Program-made: the position numbers and the translations under genes | Assembly (NCBI RefSeq): GCF_001904615.1 | Contig: NZ_MRBY01000005.1 | Span: 1 to 64,000 of the forward strand | Reading direction: 5' to 3' | DNA length: 64,000 nt | Source of the DNA: [Limnothrix rosea] IAM M-220 | GTDB taxonomy: Bacteria; Cyanobacteriota; Cyanobacteriia; Cyanobacteriales; MRBY01 | Part shown: positions 44,624 through 53,939 of the stretch, piece after piece | How positions within the stretch are numbered: position 1 is the first letter of the stretch | How the letters are laid out: every line of letters starts with the position of its first letter | Notes under the pieces: generated by a model | Databases searched by the model: none | What the model saw: the letters and a program-made list of their open reading frames with translations, nothing else | Told to the model about the DNA's origin: nothing

Positions 44624-47600
44624 TTAGTCTTGTGGAGCAAGCCACTGGTAGAGAACTGCTCGTAAGGTTTTGGCTTTGATGGGTTTACTTAGGTAATCAT
44701 TCATGCCTGCTGCTAAACATTTTTCGCGATCGCCTTTCATCGCATTGGCGGTGAGGGCAACAATGGGAATATTGCGATAATGTTCACCGGTTTCGCCGTT
44801 GCGAATGCGTTCAGTTGTTTCGTAGCCATTCATTTCGGGCATGAGGCAATCCATCAAAATTAGGCGGTAGGGTTGGTCTAGGGGAGACTCCCGTAGTTGT
44901 CGGAGGGCTTCGTAGCCTTGGGTGGCAATGTCGGAGGTGAGTCCCATTTTCTTGAGGGAACTTTGAATCACGAGTTGATTGACGCGATTGTCTTCAACGA
45001 CTAGAAGTTTGGTGTGCTCTGGCCATTTAGGTGGTGTAGTCGGTGGGGGGTTGACGGTTTGGTTTGGCTCTAAAGGGGTGGGTGTTGTATTTTTTGCCGT
45101 GGTTAGTTTGTCAAGATTGCTTAGGGTTTGGGCGAGTTCTAGGGGGAGTATCGGTTTGGTGAGATAAGTATCTGCTGCTGAGCTGCTAATGGCTTGATCG
45201 GCGGTGAGATTGGCGATCGCCGTCATCACAATAATGGCAAAATTTGGATTGGTCGGCTGCACCATGTCTTTGAGTGTTCGACAAAATTGCTCCCGGTCGC
45301 AGTCTGCAATGGTGTGGTTGATCAGGGCAACATTAAAGGGAGTGGTATTGCTGCGTTCTGTCACTGCGGCGATCGCCTCCACACTACTAGCAACAGCCGT
45401 CACTTTGATATCCCACGCCTCTAATTGCGATGACAAAATTTCACACAGTACAGGATTTCCTTCTACCAGTAAAACCTCTAAAGGGAGTCCCTTGGGAGTC
45501 TGGGATTGCCCAGAACCCTTACTTTGCTGAACTTTGACACGAAACTCAAAACAACTACCTTGCTTCGGCTCACTCCGTGCAGTGATGTCGCCGTCCATTA
45601 GCTCACAGATTTTTTTGGTGATGGTGAGACCCAGCCCCGTGCCGCCATATTTCCGGGTCGTACTAGCATCGAGCTGGGTAAACGGGTGAAATAAGGCCTG
45701 CAATTTATCAGCGGTAATGCCAATACCTTGATCCGTGACACTGCCCACAAGCCATAGTCCCCTGGTATCTTCGACGAGGTGACTGGTCAGAATAATATTG
45801 CCCCGCTCCGTAAATTTCACAGCGTTACTCAAAAGATTAGTGAAAATCTGTTGAATGCGACTAGGGTCACCATTAATGACGGAATTGTCGAGCCTGCGCA
45901 AATCAACAATCAGCTCTAGACCCTTTTCTTGGGCTTTGAGGGCAGTCGTTTTCACAATATTTTTAATGAGATGATGTAATTCAAAATCAATGTGCTCAAG
46001 GTCAAGTTTGCCTGCCTCTACCTTCGAAAAATCTAAAATGTCGTTAATCAAAGAAAGTAAAGATTCTGCACTAGACTGGGCGATCGCCAGGTGAGATCGC
46101 TGCTGTTCTGTCAGGGGTGAGTCATGGAGTAGTTCGAGCATCCCGACCACGCCATTCATGGGAGTCCGGATTTCGTGGCTCATATTCGCCAGGAAAAGAC
46201 TTTTTGTTTGAGCCGCACTTTCCGCCACTTGTTTTGCCTGAAGTAATTCCGCTTCGGTGGTTTTATAAGCTGTAATATCAAAATTCACCCCCAGAACACG
46301 AGTGGCAGACCCCTCTTCATCTCGTAGGACAATGGCATTTCCTTTGAGGTAACGCGTCTCACCGTCAGGGAGGATAATGCGGAATTCTGATTCTAGTTCG
46401 TTAATATTTTTCCCCTGAAAAGCGCGCGTAAATAATCGACACATCCGGGGGAGATCCTCAGGGTGAACCCGGTCTGTCCAGTCTTTGACCCTCCCTTTGA
46501 AATCTGCAGGACTAACGCCATAAAACTTGTACTGTTGCGCATCCCAAATGAGGCGATCCTTGGTGACATCGTAATCCCACAAACCGATTTTCGCGCCACG
46601 GGTGGCGAGGGAAAGTCGATAGCTTGCTTCTTGGAACTGTAGCTCGGCATATTTGCGATCGCTGACATTGCGCGCAATCCAAAGGACTTGGTTGTCATTG
46701 AGAACGGAACAACTGGCACTAAACCAAGTTTCTTGTCCACGAATATCGATGGCATATTCACAGGTTTGGGTTTTGCCCAGCCTTAGGGTTGTTTGAATGC
46801 AGTCTATAAAGAATTTGACTTTTTCTGGTGGAAAAAATTCGGTCAAATTATGTCCGAGAAGGTCTGTCTGGGGACGAATTAATTGCTCGACTTTGGTTGA
46901 AATAACTTTGCGGTAGTTGCCTTGGGCATCAAAGACTAGGACGATATCATCCATAGCAGCAAATAAACTTTTAAATTCTGCTTCCGATGTTTGTAAGGTT
47001 ATTTTGGCGTTGTGGTAGTCGGTGATATCGCGGGCGACCCACAGTAGGTGACGATCTGGCAAGATTGAACAAGTGGCGGAAAAGCGTTTTTCGGTGCCAT
47101 TGATCGGCAGTGAATATTCAAATTGCTGTGAACTGCCAGCGGCCATGGTGCGTTGGAGGCAATCGATAAAATATTGTGATAGTTCTTGCGGAAAAATCTC
47201 GTCAATTCTTTGTTCGATAATTTCTGTACTTGGACGGTATAAATTGTCTGAGTTTTTTGAAATAATCTTGAGCTGGGCTGTGTCGAAATTTATTAAAAAA
47301 ACAGCGTCGTCCATGGCTTCAAAGAGTGTCTGGAGTTCGGCTTTTGATGTTTGTAGTTCTTGTTCTATGCGATGGCGATCGCTAATATCTGTAATCAGGA
47401 GATAGCATCCTTTTACTTGGTTTTCCTCGCCAAAGTCAGGCACAAAAGTTGCGGTGATATGACGTGTTTCTCGATCTTCATAGTTGATTTCGGTTTCCCA
47501 GTTGGCGGTTTTGCCTGCTAGGACTTGTTTGATGTGGGGTAAACATTGGTCATATTTATCCTGCCCAAAGGCTTCAAGTATTGTGTGGCCGATAATTGTT

Positions 47601-49084
47601 TTTAAAGGTTGTTGAAACCACTGACAATATGTTTGGTTGACAAATTGGTAGCGTTCTGAAGCATCGAAATAGGCGATCGCCCCAGGAATTGAGTCAGTGA
47701 TCAGTTGTAGTTGTTTTTGACTGGCGGCTAATTGTTCAGTACGCTCTGCTACTTTTTTCTCTAGGGTTGCGGTGAATGCTTGCAACGCTTCATCGGTACG
47801 TTTGCGTAAAAGCTCTGCCCCAGCCCGAGCCGCAAAGACTTCTAAAACATGGCGAATCATCTGAGCTGTGCTTGGCTCTAGGGGTTTGGTATCCATGACG
47901 CAGATATGACCAAGTGGCTGACCCTCTGCATCCTGAAGGGCAATCCCAATATAACTTTCAGCCGCCATTGTGATCAGGTCATCATCCTCTGGAAAAGCGC
48001 TGGCAACCGCAGTTAAACATTGGAAAAAACGATCGCGCAAAACAAATTCGCAGGGGGTATCGGCGAGTGGGTAGGGAGCCATTGCTTTGATACTGCCCTG
48101 TTCCCAGTATGCAAGATTCTTTAATCGGTCTTGGTTTTCTAATTCGGTAACGAAAACATAGGCCATCCCTGTGGCTTCACCGAGGTGGTGTACAAGGGCA
48201 TTAAAAAAATCATGGCCGGTGACTGTGGCTGTACCGTCAAGAATATGGGCTAAAACGGTTTCAAAGGTTTTTCGCTGTTGAATATCGGTAATGGAGCCGA
48301 CGTAACCAACCACATTGTTATTTTGGTCTGTTTCGGCTGCGACGGAGCGACCATGAACCCATGTTTCGGAGCCATCGGCTTTTTGAAAGCGATATTCCAA
48401 ATCAAAGGGACGATTTTCGGCGGCGGCGGCGTACCATTCTGCTGCAACTTTCTCGCGGTCATCGGGATGTAGGGCTTGACTCCAGCCATCGCCAAGGGCG
48501 CGATCGCCGGGTAGACCGGTAATGTCCGACCATCGGGAATTCACAAAGGTGCAAAAACCATTGGCATCGGTTTGAAAAATGCCCATGGGCGATGAATTGA
48601 CGAGGAGATGATAGAGCTGAGCATCATGCTCAATGTCGCTTTGTTGGTCATTAAGTTGACTGGTGTTCTGGGGAAGTGAGCTGAGATAAGCCAATAAATT
48701 CTTTTCTGTCAAAAGACCGATAAAATTTTGGTCCACATCCAGCAGTGGCAAATGGGAAATTTTTTCTTCTTCAAAAAGTTTTTGTAGCGCTAAGCCATTG
48801 ATCATCCCGTCAACGGTATGGGTGATGACAGGGGCGCTCATCACCTCGGCGATCGCCAATTGCCCAACGTTTTGGCACACTAAAACATGGTTGACAATAT
48901 CCCGGCGCGTCACAATGCCAACTAATTTTTCTGCCTGGAAAACGAGCAAACAAGACGGTTGTTGCTGTTGTTGAAAAAGGGCGATCGCCTCAGAAAAAAC
49001 AGCCCCAAGCATTAACCTGAGAGGTTTTTTGATCAGCTTTAAATTTTGTGGAATCCAGCGAAAATCGTAGGTGTCAGCAGGCAT
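44624..49084 (-). CDS. Multi-domain hybrid histidine kinase (CBS-PAS-GAF-PAS-HK-REC-REC)
   Basis: A 1486-residue soluble kinase. Order: CBS pair (about 1-135), PAS (about 156-275), GAF (about 285-430), a coiled segment, then four PAS domains (near 456, 582, 707 and 835). The HisKA domain follows with H about 969 in MSHEIRTPMNG, and HATPase at about 1080-1190. The first receiver (about 1205-1320) lacks the phosphoacceptor: the expected Asp region reads VALINHTIADC. The second receiver (about 1355-1480) is intact with LILMDCLMPEMNGYE. Similarity among the later PAS copies (FFPPEKVKFFIDCIQTTL and IFPQELSQYFIDCLQRTM) suggests internal duplication. No membrane spans. Confidence 0.92.
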   Translation of the reverse strand: MPADTYDFRWIPQNLKLIKKPLRLMLGAVFSEAIALFQQQQQPSCLLVFQAEKLVGIVTRRDIVNHVLVCQNVGQLAIAEVMSAPVITHTVDGMINGLALQKLFEEEKISHLPLLDVDQNFIGLLTEKNLLAYLSSLPQNTSQLNDQQSDIEHDAQLYHLLVNSSPMGIFQTDANGFCTFVNSRWSDITGLPGDRALGDGWSQALHPDDREKVAAEWYAAAAENRPFDLEYRFQKADGSETWVHGRSVAAETDQNNNVVGYVGSITDIQQRKTFETVLAHILDGTATVTGHDFFNALVHHLGEATGMAYVFVTELENQDRLKNLAYWEQGSIKAMAPYPLADTPCEFVLRDRFFQCLTAVASAFPEDDDLITMAAESYIGIALQDAEGQPLGHICVMDTKPLEPSTAQMIRHVLEVFAARAGAELLRKRTDEALQAFTATLEKKVAERTEQLAASQKQLQLITDSIPGAIAYFDASERYQFVNQTYCQWFQQPLKTIIGHTILEAFGQDKYDQCLPHIKQVLAGKTANWETEINYEDRETRHITATFVPDFGEENQVKGCYLLITDISDRHRIEQELQTSKAELQTLFEAMDDAVFLINFDTAQLKIISKNSDNLYRPSTEIIEQRIDEIFPQELSQYFIDCLQRTMAAGSSQQFEYSLPINGTEKRFSATCSILPDRHLLWVARDITDYHNAKITLQTSEAEFKSLFAAMDDIVLVFDAQGNYRKVISTKVEQLIRPQTDLLGHNLTEFFPPEKVKFFIDCIQTTLRLGKTQTCEYAIDIRGQETWFSASCSVLNDNQVLWIARNVSDRKYAELQFQEASYRLSLATRGAKIGLWDYDVTKDRLIWDAQQYKFYGVSPADFKGRVKDWTDRVHPEDLPRMCRLFTRAFQGKNINELESEFRIILPDGETRYLKGNAIVLRDEEGSATRVLGVNFDITAYKTTEAELLQAKQVAESAAQTKSLFLANMSHEIRTPMNGVVGMLELLHDSPLTEQQRSHLAIAQSSAESLLSLINDILDFSKVEAGKLDLEHIDFELHHLIKNIVKTTALKAQEKGLELIVDLRRLDNSVINGDPSRIQQIFTNLLSNAVKFTERGNIILTSHLVEDTRGLWLVGSVTDQGIGITADKLQALFHPFTQLDASTTRKYGGTGLGLTITKKICELMDGDITARSEPKQGSCFEFRVKVQQSKGSGQSQTPKGLPLEVLLVEGNPVLCEILSSQLEAWDIKVTAVASSVEAIAAVTERSNTTPFNVALINHTIADCDREQFCRTLKDMVQPTNPNFAIIVMTAIANLTADQAISSSAADTYLTKPILPLELAQTLSNLDKLTTAKNTTPTPLEPNQTVNPPPTTPPKWPEHTKLLVVEDNRVNQLVIQSSLKKMGLTSDIATQGYEALRQLRESPLDQPYRLILMDCLMPEMNGYETTERIRNGETGEHYRNIPIVALTANAMKGDREKCLAAGMNDYLSKPIKAKTLRAVLYQWLAPQD

Positions 49085-49308
49085 TTGCGACAGGGTTTAA
49101 TAGAGATAGACGGAAAAAAGAAAAATGTATGACCAGCGCCTAACTGAACTATCAACTATTTGATTTATAAAAGACTTCAGGCCTTACCTAATCTGTAATT
49201 ATCTTACCTTTGATTAATCTAAGAGGATAATGTCGTGGTCGCTATCAGTTCATCATTTGAACTATCTATGGACACAATAACTATCACCATCCCTAGGGTG
49301 AAAAATAA

Positions 49309-49350
49309 AAAAGAGACCTTAACCTTATGGCGTAACGTTAGATCTCTTTT
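49309..49350 (-). terminator. Probable terminator after the radical SAM gene
   Basis: AAAAGAGA (49309-49316) pairs with TCTCTTTT (49343-49350) across a loop that itself contains TAACGTTA. It lies just downstream of the minus-strand radical SAM gene, with A-rich plus-strand sequence giving a U run in the transcript. Confidence 0.55.
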
Positions 49351-49381
49351 GATGAACTTTCTGCAATTTTTTAGAGTTTTT

Positions 49382-50989
49382 TTAGCTGGCGATCGCCTCC
49401 GGTGTTGCTTGTTTTAGGCGCTCACGAGTTTCCATTTGCTCCTGATAGTTTGCCAACTGTTGTTCAATCTCAGCCTTAACAATTTCACGGTACTCAAGGA
49501 AATGCTCAATCTGCGCACAAACCGTGAGATAGCTGGGGATACCACGGCGGTTGTGAATGAACATCTGCGCCAAATAATACCAAAAACTAAATCTAGTTTC
49601 ACGGACAATCCCTTGCCGCCAACAGATAATCGCTAACGCCCGTAGCATCGACCACTCAAAGGGCTTTTTCGTCTTTTTCTGACGCTTTTTCGGATACTTA
49701 TGGCAAGGTGCCTCACCCAAAATGCGGTAGTGCTGGTAAGTGCGATCCAAATATTTTTGTGGATCGTAAAGGGCATAAAATCCCCGGACAAACTCTTCCG
49801 CAATCTCTTCCACAGGACGAGTGGGAATAAAATTCATCAACGTGGTTTGGTTAATATCGCCGGAGCCAGAATCTTCCAGAAGCCGACCTTCTTTATTCAG
49901 ACGATGCCACAAACCAGTATCTGGCAATACCTGCAACATGCTAAAAATCGCAGTGGGAATGGTACTTTGTTGCACAAACTCCACAACGCGATCGCCGGCT
50001 CCTTTCTTTTCCCCATCAAATCCCACAATAAAGCCCGCCATTACCCGCAGACCAGAACTAATAATCTTATTAACCGATTCACTCAATGGATCACGGGTAT
50101 TTTGGAATTTCTTAGTCACCTCCAAACTATCCTCATCGGGAGTTTCAATGCCCAAAAAGACTGTCCCGAAATTACAAGCCGTCATCATATCCATCAACTC
50201 TTGGTCACTAGCCAAGTCGACAGATGCTTCTGTTGCGAAGGAAAAAGGATAACCATTTTCCTCCATCCAAGGTTGCAACTCCTTTAATAACAATTTCACA
50301 TTACGCTTGTTACCGATAAAGTTGTCATCCACAAGGAAGATAGTGCGTCGCCAACCAAGATCATAGAGACATTTCAGCTCAGCGATCAGTTGCTGGGGCG
50401 TTTTCGTGCGGGGCTTGCGGCCATAGAGCACAATGATGTCGCAAAATTCACACTGGTAAGGACAACCCCGCGAAAATTGCACTGACATCTCAGAGTAAGC
50501 AGCCAGCTCTAGGAGATCGTAGCGGGGAATTGGTGTTGTGGAAATGTCGGGCTTTTCTGTCGCGCGAAAAATGCCAGACTCTTCACTATTGTTAATAGCC
50601 TCAACAAACATGGGAATGGTTATTTCCCCTTCGTCCAGAACAAGATAATCGACTTCGCCTTTTAATTCTTTGGAAAATGCCGTTGCATAGGGGCCACCGA
50701 TCGCCACTTTTAGACCCCGTTTTTTTGCCTCTGCGATTTGATCAGCAATGTCATATTTTTGTACAATCATGCCCGACATAATCACAATGTCCGCCCATTC
50801 CCACTCTGCTTCGGTCACGGCGCGAATATTGCGGTCGACAAGTTTGAATTCCCACTCTTGGGGGAGAATTGCCGCGACGGTAATCAAACCCAAAGGAGGC
50901 AACAACGCTTTGCGCCCAATTAGTTCGATGGCCTTTTCGAAAGACCAAAAGCTCTTTGGAAAAACTGGATAAATCAGTAAAGCGCGCAT
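49382..50989 (-). CDS. B12-binding-type radical SAM protein with DUF4070 tail
   Basis: A 535-residue enzyme. The N-terminal cobalamin-type domain (about 1-135) has GRKALLPPLGLITVAAILP but no DxHxxG base-off motif. The radical SAM core carries CPYQCEFC near residue 172, the 4Fe-4S CxxxCxxC site. A C-terminal region from about residue 375 fits DUF4070. Relatives include hopanoid methylase HpnP and several unassigned cyanobacterial enzymes, so the substrate is uncertain. AGGGAGA lies just upstream of the ATG. It is monocistronic, followed by a terminator. Confidence 0.88.
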   Translation of the reverse strand: MRALLIYPVFPKSFWSFEKAIELIGRKALLPPLGLITVAAILPQEWEFKLVDRNIRAVTEAEWEWADIVIMSGMIVQKYDIADQIAEAKKRGLKVAIGGPYATAFSKELKGEVDYLVLDEGEITIPMFVEAINNSEESGIFRATEKPDISTTPIPRYDLLELAAYSEMSVQFSRGCPYQCEFCDIIVLYGRKPRTKTPQQLIAELKCLYDLGWRRTIFLVDDNFIGNKRNVKLLLKELQPWMEENGYPFSFATEASVDLASDQELMDMMTACNFGTVFLGIETPDEDSLEVTKKFQNTRDPLSESVNKIISSGLRVMAGFIVGFDGEKKGAGDRVVEFVQQSTIPTAIFSMLQVLPDTGLWHRLNKEGRLLEDSGSGDINQTTLMNFIPTRPVEEIAEEFVRGFYALYDPQKYLDRTYQHYRILGEAPCHKYPKKRQKKTKKPFEWSMLRALAIICWRQGIVRETRFSFWYYLAQMFIHNRRGIPSYLTVCAQIEHFLEYREIVKAEIEQQLANYQEQMETRERLKQATPEAIAS

Positions 50990-51309
50990 GCCGTCTCCCT
51001 TTTTAGAACGATTTTCGCTAAAAGAATTTTCTTATGTAATCAGTCTTAGCACAGTTCTTTTTGTTTGAAATGACATCCAAGGATGATTTGAAGCAGAGAA
51101 TCAGTCACTAATTAATATCTTTAATATTATCGACCCTGATGTTTAGCGGCGGCCTTATTCAGTGGGCGATCGCCATTACATTTCTCCCTGAGGTCGGGAA
51201 CTCCGCCGGATCGAAGAAAATAACGGTCAAGGCGAAGAAATTGTCATCACTCCATGAATTTGAAATCATTCAAATCTGATGATCCTTTTGGGGCGATCGC
51301 CGCCGGCTC
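50990..51309. other. Spacer with a possible gene relic
   Basis: A 320-base spacer upstream of the radical SAM gene. On the plus strand an open frame from ATG 51139 (MFSGGLIQWAIAITFLPE) can be joined by a frameshift near 51192 to GRELRRIEENNGQGEEIVIT, which ends at a stop at 51257. This has the look of a protein C-terminus but is too short to assign. The rest holds HIP1 sites and nothing else recognised. Confidence 0.35.
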
Positions 51310-52392
51310 TTAAGAAGAATAATCCTTAATCGAGACCAAGCTATCCGATTGGGCATCCCACAACACAAACTCAGAACAACGCATGATATCCCCTAAACGA
51401 ACCTTGGTCACACGACCTAACAGATGGGCATTTTTCTCATGGCAAGCCCGGAGATTGTAATTGGGGATTTTTTCAGAAAGATGGTGAATATTGTGATAGC
51501 TAATATCTGCGGTAAACCATTTCAAAATGGGTGGTATATCTAGATAGCTACTTCCTTCTACAGCCCCTAGTAAATAATTCCAGTCGGCAGTTTTGTGAGC
51601 ATAAGCACCATCAAAGTTATGTTGCACGAAAAAGACAGCAATCAAACTAGCCGCTGACAGTGCCAGCACCACAGAATAAGTCCCGAGAAAGAAGGCTGTT
51701 CCCAAGGTCTGGCAACACAAAATCCACCCACCCACTACGCAAAAACCGTTGAGTAACAAATCCCAAAATTCAGCGGTTGACCCCCAGTGCTTCGGGCGGT
51801 GACTGGCGATCGCCTCCGAAAACTTGATTGAAGGATTTTGCTTGAAAGACCGGTATACATCTCCCACAAAATCAACCATGCCGAGCAAGAGGACTAATCT
51901 TGGTTTAAACGCCAGATAGAAAAATCCGCCGGGAAGCACCATACGGGGATGGCGCGTAAAATCATAGACTTTTTTGTCAAATGTGCTTAAGCCGTCATAT
52001 TCGTCGAGAGACAGAAAGTCCCCTATGCCCCGATATCGTTCCCAATCGCCATTCGTTTTGTGATGATAGGCATGATCCCGAGACCACCAGTATTGGGGCA
52101 TCGCTGTGAGCACCCCAAAAATAAAGCCGACAATGCGATTGGCGGCCTTCGAGGTGAAGAGTGAGTAATGGCCGCAGTCATGCATCAGAGAAAAAATGCG
52201 TAGGGAAAACAGCACAATTAGCACAATGATTGGCGGCAACAGAAAGATAGAAATCGCTGAGGCTTTGACGGCGAGAAACCAGAGCAAAAAGTAAGGGATC
52301 AGCGTATTTAAAACCTGATAGGTGGCCCGGAAATTATTACTTTTCATATAGGGCAACAGTACGAAGTCAGATTTTTTTAGGGTGTTGTTCAT
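51310..52392 (-). CDS. Membrane fatty acid desaturase
   Basis: A 360-residue di-iron membrane desaturase with the three histidine boxes HDCGH (near residue 90), HAYHH (near 126) and HNIHH (near 320). Two long hydrophobic hairpins lie between them. An extra HNFDGAYAH motif lies before the third box. Box spacing fits acyl-lipid desaturases. Whether it acts at Delta12, Delta15 or on another lipid or carotenoid substrate cannot be told from sequence alone. The start is ATG at 52392 and it has its own promoter region. Confidence 0.87.
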   Translation of the reverse strand: MNNTLKKSDFVLLPYMKSNNFRATYQVLNTLIPYFLLWFLAVKASAISIFLLPPIIVLIVLFSLRIFSLMHDCGHYSLFTSKAANRIVGFIFGVLTAMPQYWWSRDHAYHHKTNGDWERYRGIGDFLSLDEYDGLSTFDKKVYDFTRHPRMVLPGGFFYLAFKPRLVLLLGMVDFVGDVYRSFKQNPSIKFSEAIASHRPKHWGSTAEFWDLLLNGFCVVGGWILCCQTLGTAFFLGTYSVVLALSAASLIAVFFVQHNFDGAYAHKTADWNYLLGAVEGSSYLDIPPILKWFTADISYHNIHHLSEKIPNYNLRACHEKNAHLLGRVTKVRLGDIMRCSEFVLWDAQSDSLVSIKDYSS

Positions 52393-52653
52393 GCAGGAAA
52401 GCAGTCATCGTGGCTTGAGGGAGTGAAGACTGATTGTGACACAATTACACCGGGTTGACTTTTCTAGAAGCGACTGAAAATAGGTGAATATGCTGAAGTG
52501 CGGGCGATCGCCACAATATTCAGTTAAGTTTAGGTTGATTTTTTTGAATCTTGATCATTTGACTCTGCTGAAATCCTGACAAGTTTACTGTGGCGATCGC
52601 CTATTTTTCTTTTTCTAAATTTGAAGGATTAGACAGTTTGTCAATAACTAGAA

Positions 52654-53808
52654 CTAGAGGCGACGATAACGCATCCCCGGCAACTGACTGATCAAACCCT
52701 CTAGCTCCCACTGCAAAAGCGTCGCAGATACCCGATCGGCGCTCATCCCCGACTGCACCACAATTAAGTCAAACGGTGTCGCTTCTGGTGAAATAGCCTG
52801 CCAAAGCGGCAGTAAGGGTTTCGGAATTTGAGAATAATCCGGCGGACGAACAATGTCTGGTGCCGGCTTAAGGGCAGCCCCTTCTGGCGGCAATAGCGAC
52901 AATTGCATAGAGGATTCATCAAGCTGAGGCAAACCACCGAGATCTTCGATCAAACCTTTTTCGCTAAGAATCATACTCGCTCCCCGACGAATCAAATCTA
53001 AACAGCCACTAGACTGCTGCTGTTCGGGAGAATTAGGCAAGGTATAAACATCGCGATTAAATTCATTGGCATAGCGGGATGTAATTAAAGAACCAGAACG
53101 AGTCGGCGCTTCTATCACCAATGTGGCACGGGTTAACCCGGCAATAATTCGGTTGCGCGCTGGAAAATTGCTGCGATCCGGTTTAGTCCCTGCGGGATAC
53201 TCACTGACGATTAAGCCCTTCGCAGTAATCTTGTCGTACAGTTGGCGGTGATTCGCCGGATAAACCACATCGAGCCCAGTTCCTAAGACTGCAATGGTGC
53301 GACCAGCAACCTCTAGGCAAGCCGTGTGAGCAATGCCATCAATACCCTTTGCCATGCCAGAGACAACGGTAAAACCGGACTGACCTAAGACCCGACCAAG
53401 TTTCGCTGTCCAACGTTTGCCATGTTCTGTGGGATGTCTTGTACCTACCATGGCGATCGCCGGAATCTTGCCCTGATTTTCCAACCCATTGACCCGGCCG
53501 CGATAATACAACAGGGGTGGCGGGCTGGGAATTTCTAACAGTAATTTTGGATAATCAGCATCCGCAGGAGTCCAAAACTGTGGATTTTTCTTCAGGTGCT
53601 GTTCATAAACTTGCTCCGGATTCAGGGGCGATCGCCCAGCCATGACCTTGTCAATTAACTTGCCACCTAAACCCTCAACCTCCCCCAGAACCTCCCGAGG
53701 AGCTTGCCATGCCACCTCCAGAGAACCGAAATGCTGCCAAATTCGCTTCAATAAAACAGGACCAATACCTTTTATTTGCGACCACCCAACCCAGTAATAG
53801 CGCTCCAT
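52654..53808 (-). CDS. dprA: DNA processing protein DprA
   Basis: About 384 residues. DprA loads RecA on incoming single-stranded DNA during natural transformation. A helix-hairpin-helix N-terminus (IKGIGPVLLKRI) precedes the Rossmann core with MVGTRHPTEHGKRW, VVSGMAKGIDGIAH, GTGLDVVYPANHRQLY and SGSLITSRYANEF. A C-terminal winged helix follows (about residues 320-384). ATG at 53808 has AGGTGG four bases upstream, so it is chosen over the GTG at 53814. It is divergent from futA. The gene implies competence, which is known in related picocyanobacteria-like strains. Confidence 0.94.
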   Translation of the reverse strand: MERYYWVGWSQIKGIGPVLLKRIWQHFGSLEVAWQAPREVLGEVEGLGGKLIDKVMAGRSPLNPEQVYEQHLKKNPQFWTPADADYPKLLLEIPSPPPLLYYRGRVNGLENQGKIPAIAMVGTRHPTEHGKRWTAKLGRVLGQSGFTVVSGMAKGIDGIAHTACLEVAGRTIAVLGTGLDVVYPANHRQLYDKITAKGLIVSEYPAGTKPDRSNFPARNRIIAGLTRATLVIEAPTRSGSLITSRYANEFNRDVYTLPNSPEQQQSSGCLDLIRRGASMILSEKGLIEDLGGLPQLDESSMQLSLLPPEGAALKPAPDIVRPPDYSQIPKPLLPLWQAISPEATPFDLIVVQSGMSADRVSATLLQWELEGLISQLPGMRYRRL

Positions 53809-53843
53809 TACCACCTATTCGAACCACAAAAACTTATCTTACT

Positions 53844-53882
53844 TGAAATAATTTCAGATTTTATTTGAGAATAACTTGCATT
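53844..53882 (+). promoter_or_regulatory. Candidate Fur-type operator upstream of futA
   Basis: TGAAATAATTTCA (53844-53856) is a perfect palindrome with a one-base centre, and TTGAGAATAACTTGCA follows at 53866-53881. Together they resemble overlapping Fur-like sites, but neither matches the 7-1-7 consensus exactly. Position before an iron-binding lipoprotein gene is the main support. Confidence 0.4.
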
Positions 53883-53939
53883 AGCTGCTACAATTGCGCA
53901 AGTCCTGCAAAAAATTAGCATTATTACTTTACGGTTTAT

